DNA from: Acetobacteraceae bacterium
GTDB taxonomy: Bacteria > Pseudomonadota > Alphaproteobacteria > Acetobacterales > Acetobacteraceae
Assembly (NCBI GenBank): GCA_947476855.1
Contig: CANJSR010000160.1
Span: forward strand, 1-9,841
DNA: 9,841 bases
Direction: 5' to 3'
The notes below the pieces were generated by a model. It was not told the origin of the DNA, made no database searches, and worked only from the letters and a program-made list of their open reading frames with translations. The first letter of the stretch is position 1; each line of letters opens with the position of its first letter. The position numbers and the translations under genes were made by a program. This document shows positions 6,080-9,841 of the stretch, one piece after another.

Positions 6080-7277
6080 TCGTGGGCGCCAGGTCCACGA
6101 TCCGCGCCGGCTGATCGCTGGCCGCCCCGGCCGCGAACCCGGCACCGTCGATCATCAGCACGGGTGACTGCTCGAACACCCCCAGCCCGCCATGTTGCCC
6201 GCAGCCGAGGCGATCCGCCTTGTCCCAGCGGGGCTTCGCCGCCAGGGAACGGCCGGGCACGCCGTATTCGTTGCATGCCCCGTCCGCCGCCATCGACACC
6301 GCGAAGGCCAGGCCCTGGTGATCCGCCTGCCCGATGCGCCCGAGGTCGTCCGCGGCAATCACCTCCCCCGCCCAGGCCTGGGCACGCAGAAAGGCGCCCA
6401 GCGGCTCGCGGAGATCGGGTCGTGACGGATCGAGGTAGATGAGGGCCGCGGTACCGTTCGCGAGGCTGACGATATCCGTTGAGTCCGGCCCCGCCTTCAG
6501 GCCGGCGGCAATCAGTTCGGCCTCGACATCGATCACGCCGCGGACGGTTTCATGCCCGTGGTCCGAGCCGATGATCAACATGATGTCGTCGCCGTTCGCC
6601 CGCTCCCGCGCCACCGCGTCGATCACCATGCCGGCGTGCCGATCGGCTTCCCGCAGGACGGCCAGATGCTCGGGGGAACCGAGGGGGACATTGTGCTGGA
6701 TGTGATCCGGTTCCCCGCACCACAGCAGGGCGAAGGGCGGGCGGTTGGCATGCACGGCCTCGGCCAGGAAGCGTTCCGTCATGGCGCGGTCTCCCGCGGC
6801 ATCGAGCGTGACGCGCAGCGGATCGGCGGCCGGGACCAGGCCCGGGCCGAGGGACACCGCGCGGTGATAGACCAGCCCGAACCCGTCCGGATCGTGCGCG
6901 CGGGCGGCGCCGGGGGAGACGTTGTTGAACACGACCGCCCCGCCATGCGGCGCCAGCCGCTCCGCCAGGGTCGGAACCGCCAGGGAATGGCCGGTCACGC
7001 GCTTCTTGTGTTGCAGGAACCCCGGCCGGCCGACGTCATGCGGCACCAGGACCCCGTCCTCCAGCAGCGCGACGGCGTTGCCTTGCAACGTGTGACGGGC
7101 GGGGTGGCAGCCGGTGGCAAAGGTCGCGGACACGCCCCGCGTCGCCGAGGGGAAGGCGCTGCGAAACGCCTTGAACCATTGGGCCTGCTGGGCAAAGCGC
7201 ACGAGGTTGGGGGTCTGCGCCTCGGTGACGAAGTCCCGCCGCAACCCGTCCAGGATGACCATGACGACGCGCCGCAT
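6015..7277 (-). CDS. alkaline-phosphatase-superfamily (NPP-type) metallophosphohydrolase
   Basis: The product is 420 aa with the two-zinc phosphodiesterase/pyrophosphatase architecture. Visible ligands are Asp10 (MVILDGLRRD), a nucleophile Thr46 or Ser44 in PSATRGVSATFATGCHPARH (43-62), Asp191 and His195 in EPDHIQH, Asp239-His240 in GSDHGHE, and His362 in GQHGG. VDLAPTI (394-400) is also typical. Together these complete the metal set seen in nucleotide pyrophosphatase and phosphopentomutase relatives, so the enzyme is probably active; the substrate is unknown. No signal peptide is evident, suggesting a cytoplasmic location. The start has a strong SD (GGAGGAAA, 7290-7283) before the ATG. It lies 133 nt downstream of the TerB-like gene on the same strand, possibly cotranscribed. 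The stop lies inside the convergent TPR-glycosyltransferase gene. Confidence 0.88.
   Translation of the reverse strand: MRRVVMVILDGLRRDFVTEAQTPNLVRFAQQAQWFKAFRSAFPSATRGVSATFATGCHPARHTLQGNAVALLEDGVLVPHDVGRPGFLQHKKRVTGHSLAVPTLAERLAPHGGAVVFNNVSPGAARAHDPDGFGLVYHRAVSLGPGLVPAADPLRVTLDAAGDRAMTERFLAEAVHANRPPFALLWCGEPDHIQHNVPLGSPEHLAVLREADRHAGMVIDAVARERANGDDIMLIIGSDHGHETVRGVIDVEAELIAAGLKAGPDSTDIVSLANGTAALIYLDPSRPDLREPLGAFLRAQAWAGEVIAADDLGRIGQADHQGLAFAVSMAADGACNEYGVPGRSLAAKPRWDKADRLGCGQHGGLGVFEQSPVLMIDGAGFAAGAASDQPARIVDLAPTIMRHLRVPAPGMDGQPLQAAH
6078..6102. other. hairpin at the convergent gene junction
   Basis: GATCGTGG (6078-6085) and CCACGATC (6095-6102) form a perfect 8-bp stem with a 9-nt loop, starting within the stop codon of the TPR-glycosyltransferase gene. 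No T-tract follows. It could end plus-strand transcription by stalling, but the same bases encode the conserved VDLAPTI motif of the phosphatase on the other strand, so coincidence is possible. Confidence 0.3.
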
Positions 7278-7282
7278 TGCTG

Positions 7283-7311
7283 TTTCCTCCCGCCTGGTTG
7301 GTTGGGCGGGA
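7283..7311 (-). promoter_or_regulatory. hairpin abutting the phosphatase ribosome-binding site
   Basis: On the minus strand TCCCGCC (7311-7305) and GGCGGGA (7294-7288) form a 7-bp stem with a 10-nt loop. The right arm runs into the SD sequence GGAGGAAA (7290-7283), sharing its first bases. Folding could partly hide the ribosome-binding site of the phosphatase gene. No ligand or known riboswitch class is suggested. Confidence 0.3.
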
Positions 7312-7410
7312 TGATGGCACCGGCCGGGGCGGCTGTCGCGTTACGGATCGTCGGTTTCGGGATGGAAGGGGGACCCCGCCCCCGCTGGCGCGATGTCGTC
7401 TGGTTGCCAA

Positions 7411-7977
7411 TCAGTCCGGAAAGGCGCTCGCCAGTTCGTCCAGCACCTTCTGTTCGGCCGCCGACACCTTGTTCATGCCCAGGAACCCGCCGGCCGACTC
7501 CGCCACGCCGCGCGCGCGGTCCAGCACGCGCCCCTTGAAGAACCGCCTGTCCTCCGCGCTCATGTTCTCCACCAAGGAGCGGACGTAGTCCTTCCATATG
7601 CCGAGGAGATTCGCGGGGGGCCGCTCCGAAAGCCAACGCTCGAACAGGTCATGGCTGACATCGCCCTGTGTCACGCCCTCCTCCTGGGCTTTGGCGAACA
7701 TCGCGGCACGCTCCTTGTCGTCGAGGCTGCCGTCGGCCCAGGCGATCGCGATCAAAGGCACCAGCGCCAGCGCGGCCACGGTCTCGCTGCTGATGTTCAG
7801 CGCGGCCAGCTTGTCGAGCACGGCATCGTTGGTGATGCCGGACGCCGCCGCGAGGGCTTCCTTCTTCCGCTTGGTGTTGTCCAGATCGCGAAGTTGCTGC
7901 CGCAGTTTCTCGCTTTCGCGGGCGAAGAAGGCTTCTTCCAAAGCGACCCTGCTATCGCCGAGATTCCTGTCACTCAC
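7411..7977 (-). CDS. TerB-like (tellurite-resistance TerB family) helical protein
   Basis: The product is 188 aa starting at GTG 7977 (MSDRNLGDSRVALEEAFFAR). This start is chosen because a perfect GGAGG (7987-7983) lies 5 nt before it; the ATG at 7989 forms part of that SD region and is less likely. Residues about 12-42 are charged, helical and possibly coiled coil (ALEEAFFARESEKLRQQLRD). A hydrophobic/acidic block VPLIAIAWADGSLDDKERAA (73-92) resembles the TerB/TerB-like core, where acidic residues follow a buried helix, and a second acidic helix occurs near VSAAEQKVLDEL (171-182). TerB-family proteins are small helical cytoplasmic proteins linked to stress and metal responses; the exact role here is unknown. 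It is divergent from the amidase gene and sits upstream of the phosphatase on the same strand. Confidence 0.75.
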   Translation of the reverse strand: MSDRNLGDSRVALEEAFFARESEKLRQQLRDLDNTKRKKEALAAASGITNDAVLDKLAALNISSETVAALALVPLIAIAWADGSLDDKERAAMFAKAQEEGVTQGDVSHDLFERWLSERPPANLLGIWKDYVRSLVENMSAEDRRFFKGRVLDRARGVAESAGGFLGMNKVSAAEQKVLDELASAFPD

Positions 7978-7982
7978 GAACA

Positions 7983-7987
7983 CCTCC
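7983..7987 (-). promoter_or_regulatory. ribosome-binding site that decides the TerB-like gene start
   Basis: GGAGG on the minus strand is 5 nt upstream of GTG 7977, an ideal spacing. It argues for a GTG start over the in-frame ATG at 7989, whose own bases overlap the motif. Confidence 0.65.
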
Positions 7988-8168
7988 ATTAACCGGAAAG
8001 CCCGTCTCCCCTGCCGGAACGGTCCAGCGCGACGCGACGAGGTCCTTTGTGAAATGAGGCTGGGCCGCGAATCATCAACCGCCGGACCCGGCTGGTCCAT
8101 ATGACGATTCGGTAACCGCATGGGCTCGATCGCGCGTGCGGCACGGCCGAACGTCGCCAGCATCCGCA

Positions 8169-8195
8169 TTTGGGCAAGGACACACCTTGCCCGAA
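8169..8195. promoter_or_regulatory. 11-bp palindrome upstream of the amidase gene, operator-like
   Basis: GGGCAAGG (8172-8179) and CCTTGCCC (8185-8192) are a perfect 8-bp inverted repeat with spacer ACACA. Allowing one T-G pair, the stem extends to 11 bp (8169-8179 with 8185-8195). No T-tract follows on either strand, so it is not a terminator. It lies 46 bp before the amidase ATG in the divergent gap 7978-8241 and overlaps a possible -35 box, which suits a repressor site. The remainder of this 264-bp gap shows no other clear feature. Confidence 0.4.
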
Positions 8196-8214
8196 CCCCC
8201 GGCCGCGCTACGAT
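8187..8214 (+). promoter_or_regulatory. possible sigma-70-type promoter of the amidase gene
   Basis: TTGCCC (8187-8192) and TACGAT (8209-8214) are separated by 16 nt and resemble -35 and -10 boxes. Transcription would start near 8221, about 20 nt before the amidase ATG. The -35 lies in the right arm of the palindrome at 8169-8195. The match is imperfect. Confidence 0.3.
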
Positions 8215-8241
8215 CATGCCACCGTCAGCAGGGGAAGCCGC

Positions 8242-9648
8242 ATGGACTCCGAAACCCTGGGCTTCATGCCCGCCACCGAGGCCGCGGAACTGATCCGCAC
8301 CAAGAAGCTTTCCCCCGTGGAATACATGGGCGCCCTGCTGGAGCGCATCACGGCGCTGGAGCCGAAGGTGAACGCCTTCGCTCATCTGGCCGCCGACCAG
8401 GCGATGGACGGCGCCCGCAAGGCCGAAGCGGCGTTGATGTCGGGCCAGCGCCTCGGCCGGCTGCACGGGCTTCCCGCCACGATCAAGGACCTGGCGATCA
8501 CCAAGGACATGCCGACGCAAAGCGGCAGCAAGATCTTCGAGGGCAACCGGCCGACCGAGGACACCCCCGTCGTGCCGCGCCTGCAGGAAGAAGGCGCGAT
8601 CATCCTGGGCAAGACCACGACCTCGGAGTTCGGCTGGACGGGCGTTTCCCGCTCCCCTTTGACCGGGATCACGCATAATCCGTGGAAGCATGGGATGAAC
8701 GCCGGCGCGTCCTCGGCGGGGGCGGGCGCGGCTTCGGCGGCCGGGTTCGGGCCGTTGCACCAGGGCAGCGACGGGGCGGGCTCGATCCGCATGCCATCGC
8801 ATTTCTGTGGCATTTTCGGGATCAAGCCGAGCTTCGGGCGGGTGCCGTATTATCCGGTGAGCACGGGGGACATGACGTCGCATATGGGGCCGATGACCCG
8901 TACCGTGGCCGACAGTGCGCTGATGCTGGAGGTGATGGCGGGGCCCCACCCGCTCGATTACACCACCCTCGAAGCTGGGCCGGCGCATTATCTGGCGCGG
9001 TTGCATGAGGGGGTGAAGGGCAAGCGCATCGCCTATAGCCCCGATCTGGGCGTGGCGCGCGTTGATCCCGAGGTCGCCGACCTGGTCAAGGCCGCCGTCG
9101 CGCGGTTCACGGAACTCGGCGCGATCGTGGAGGAGGTGAAGACCCCCTGGGCCGCGCCGGGGCCGGAGCTGATCCGGTTCTTCTGGTCCGCCCACATGAC
9201 CCGCCTGAAGCCGCATCTGGCGCGGTGGGAGAACCAGATGGACCCGGGGCTGGTTGCTTGCATCAAGGCGTCGGACAATGTCTCGATCGCCGACTACCAG
9301 GCGGCGCGGGAACGGAAGATGCCCTATATCGCATCGATCCATCGCTGGTTCGAGGATTGGGACTTCCTGCTGACCCCCGCCGTGTCGGTCGCCGCCTTCC
9401 CGGCCGAGAAGCTGATGCCGGATCATTGGCCCAACCATGCGTGGGATTGGGTGAGCTGGGCTGAATTCTCCTATCCGTTCAACATGTCGTGGAACCCGGC
9501 GGCCAGCGTGCCGTGCGGGTTTACCCCGGCCGGGTTGCCGGTGGGCTTGCAGATCGTCGGCAAGCGGTTTGACGACCTGGGCGTGCTGCAGGCCTCGGCG
9601 GCGTTCGAGGCCATTCAGCCTTGGGCCGATAAGCGGCCCAAGCTGTAG
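8242..9648 (+). CDS. amidase-signature family hydrolase
   Basis: The product is 468 aa, typical length for the family, starting at ATG 8242 with AGGGGA (8230-8235) 6 nt upstream. The Ser-cisSer-Lys triad is visible: Lys82 in LPATIKDLAI, Ser157 in NAGASSAG and nucleophile Ser181 in GSDGAGSIRMPS. The spacings Lys-Ser 75 and Ser-Ser 24 equal those of fatty-acid amide hydrolase. The cis-Ser loop is GASSAG instead of the usual GGSSGG. Near the end, NPAASVPCGFTPAGLPVGLQIVG (418-440, shown as the motif around Pro-Cys-Gly) is the usual C-terminal signature. It cleaves an amide bond, but the substrate cannot be predicted. It is less likely to be GatA, since no gatB or gatC is adjacent. No signal peptide; cytoplasmic. 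Transcribed alone, divergent from the TerB-like gene. Confidence 0.9.
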   Translation: MDSETLGFMPATEAAELIRTKKLSPVEYMGALLERITALEPKVNAFAHLAADQAMDGARKAEAALMSGQRLGRLHGLPATIKDLAITKDMPTQSGSKIFEGNRPTEDTPVVPRLQEEGAIILGKTTTSEFGWTGVSRSPLTGITHNPWKHGMNAGASSAGAGAASAAGFGPLHQGSDGAGSIRMPSHFCGIFGIKPSFGRVPYYPVSTGDMTSHMGPMTRTVADSALMLEVMAGPHPLDYTTLEAGPAHYLARLHEGVKGKRIAYSPDLGVARVDPEVADLVKAAVARFTELGAIVEEVKTPWAAPGPELIRFFWSAHMTRLKPHLARWENQMDPGLVACIKASDNVSIADYQAARERKMPYIASIHRWFEDWDFLLTPAVSVAAFPAEKLMPDHWPNHAWDWVSWAEFSYPFNMSWNPAASVPCGFTPAGLPVGLQIVGKRFDDLGVLQASAAFEAIQPWADKRPKL

Positions 9649-9678
9649 GTGACACTTGGGGCGCGGAAGCGTCCCAGG
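9620..9678 (+). terminator. two tandem hairpins at the end of the amidase gene, terminator-like
   Basis: Hairpin 1: CTTGGGCCG (9620-9628) pairs perfectly with CGGCCCAAG (9634-9642) just before the TAG stop. Hairpin 2: 9655-9664 pairs with 9669-9678 over 10 bp with two wobble pairs and a GGAA loop. CCCAAG of hairpin 1 could instead pair with CTTGGG of hairpin 2 (9655-9660), so the two are mutually exclusive in part. No T-tract follows, so intrinsic termination is uncertain. Confidence 0.35.
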
Positions 9679-9728
9679 CTGTGGTTTCGGGGCGGTAGAA
9701 TCTGGCGCAACGACGGTGCCCCCCTCTC

Positions 9729-9840
9729 CGTCATGGATGGGCTTGACCCATCCATCGCCAGGGACTCCCGTGATGGGTTTTCCCCATTATATCAACCGAC
9801 TGAGTCCCTGGCGATGGGCAGGTCAGGCCCGCCCATGACG
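9729..9840. repeat. two-armed palindromic extragenic repeat
   Basis: Two 39-bp arms (9729-9767 and 9802-9840) are inverted repeats of one another with 6 mismatches, separated by 34 nt. The 16 bp nearest the spacer (CCATCGCCAGGGACTC) are identical. Each arm holds its own small hairpin: ATGGATGGG with CCCATCCAT on the left (9733-9755), and ATGGGCAGG with CCCGCCCAT on the right with one mismatch. Most base changes between arms are compensated within the arm. The spacer contains a further 5-bp hairpin (ATGGG/CCCAT). It looks like a dispersed alphaproteobacterial extragenic palindrome of the GGGCTTGACCC type. No gene was seen in 9649-9841. Confidence 0.7.
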
Positions 9841-9841
9841 A

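Noticed and set aside
6552..7538. 328-codon plus-strand frame opposite the phosphatase gene
   Set aside because: Antisense to an enzyme with all metal ligands visible; the translation resembles no family and has a typical shadow composition.
7990..9438. Upstream extension of the TerB-like frame to 675 codons
   Set aside because: The extension runs antisense through the amidase gene and has no protein-like features, while a perfect SD with a GTG start occurs at 7977.
9656..9838. 60-codon plus-strand frame after the amidase
   Set aside because: It lies over hairpins and the palindromic repeat, shows no convincing start context and has no protein-like composition.
1..9841. CRISPR arrays, tRNA or rRNA genes, insertion sequences
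   Set aside because: No regularly spaced direct repeats, cloverleaf-like segments or transposase genes were seen.

Overview
The base composition and gene content suggest a high-GC alphaproteobacterium, plausibly Acetobacteraceae or another Rhodospirillales lineage. This is an inference from several features: a BatA-like membrane VWA protein, a TPR protein fused to a GT9-like glycosyltransferase fold, a compact NPP-type phosphatase, and a palindromic extragenic repeat of a kind common in this class. No rRNA, tRNA or other taxonomic marker is present.

Region A (about 1-2160) is compositionally different. Lines counted by hand hold roughly 43-60% G+C, against about 62-78% in lines sampled further right. 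It carries a tightly packed minus-strand operon of four small lipoproteins. The genes are linked by a 4-nt gap, a 4-nt ATGA overlap and a 1-nt TAATG overlap, and a fifth gene may start at the left edge. Three of the four products are recognisable paralogs; the fourth is a BamE/SmpA-like lipoprotein. This operon is the best candidate in the window for an undescribed system: probably a set of outer-membrane lipoproteins that act together, of unknown function.

Region B (2011-2326) is a divergent intergenic stretch in which composition shifts from AT-richer to GC-rich. Region C (2327-6079, plus strand) holds a 702-aa three-TM protein with a VWA-like domain, normally a partner of MoxR/DUF58/DUF4159 genes that are absent immediately upstream, and then a TPR-glycosyltransferase.

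Region D (6015-7977, minus strand) holds a TerB-like protein followed by an alkaline-phosphatase-superfamily enzyme. The 3' end of the phosphatase gene overlaps the end of the glycosyltransferase gene by 65 bp, antisense. Region E (8242-9648, plus strand) is an amidase-signature hydrolase. It is divergent from the TerB-like gene and preceded by a strong palindrome that overlaps a possible promoter. The window ends in a 112-bp two-armed palindromic repeat with compensatory changes. Apart from the lipoprotein operon, the genes look like ordinary chromosomal genes with no obvious shared pathway.
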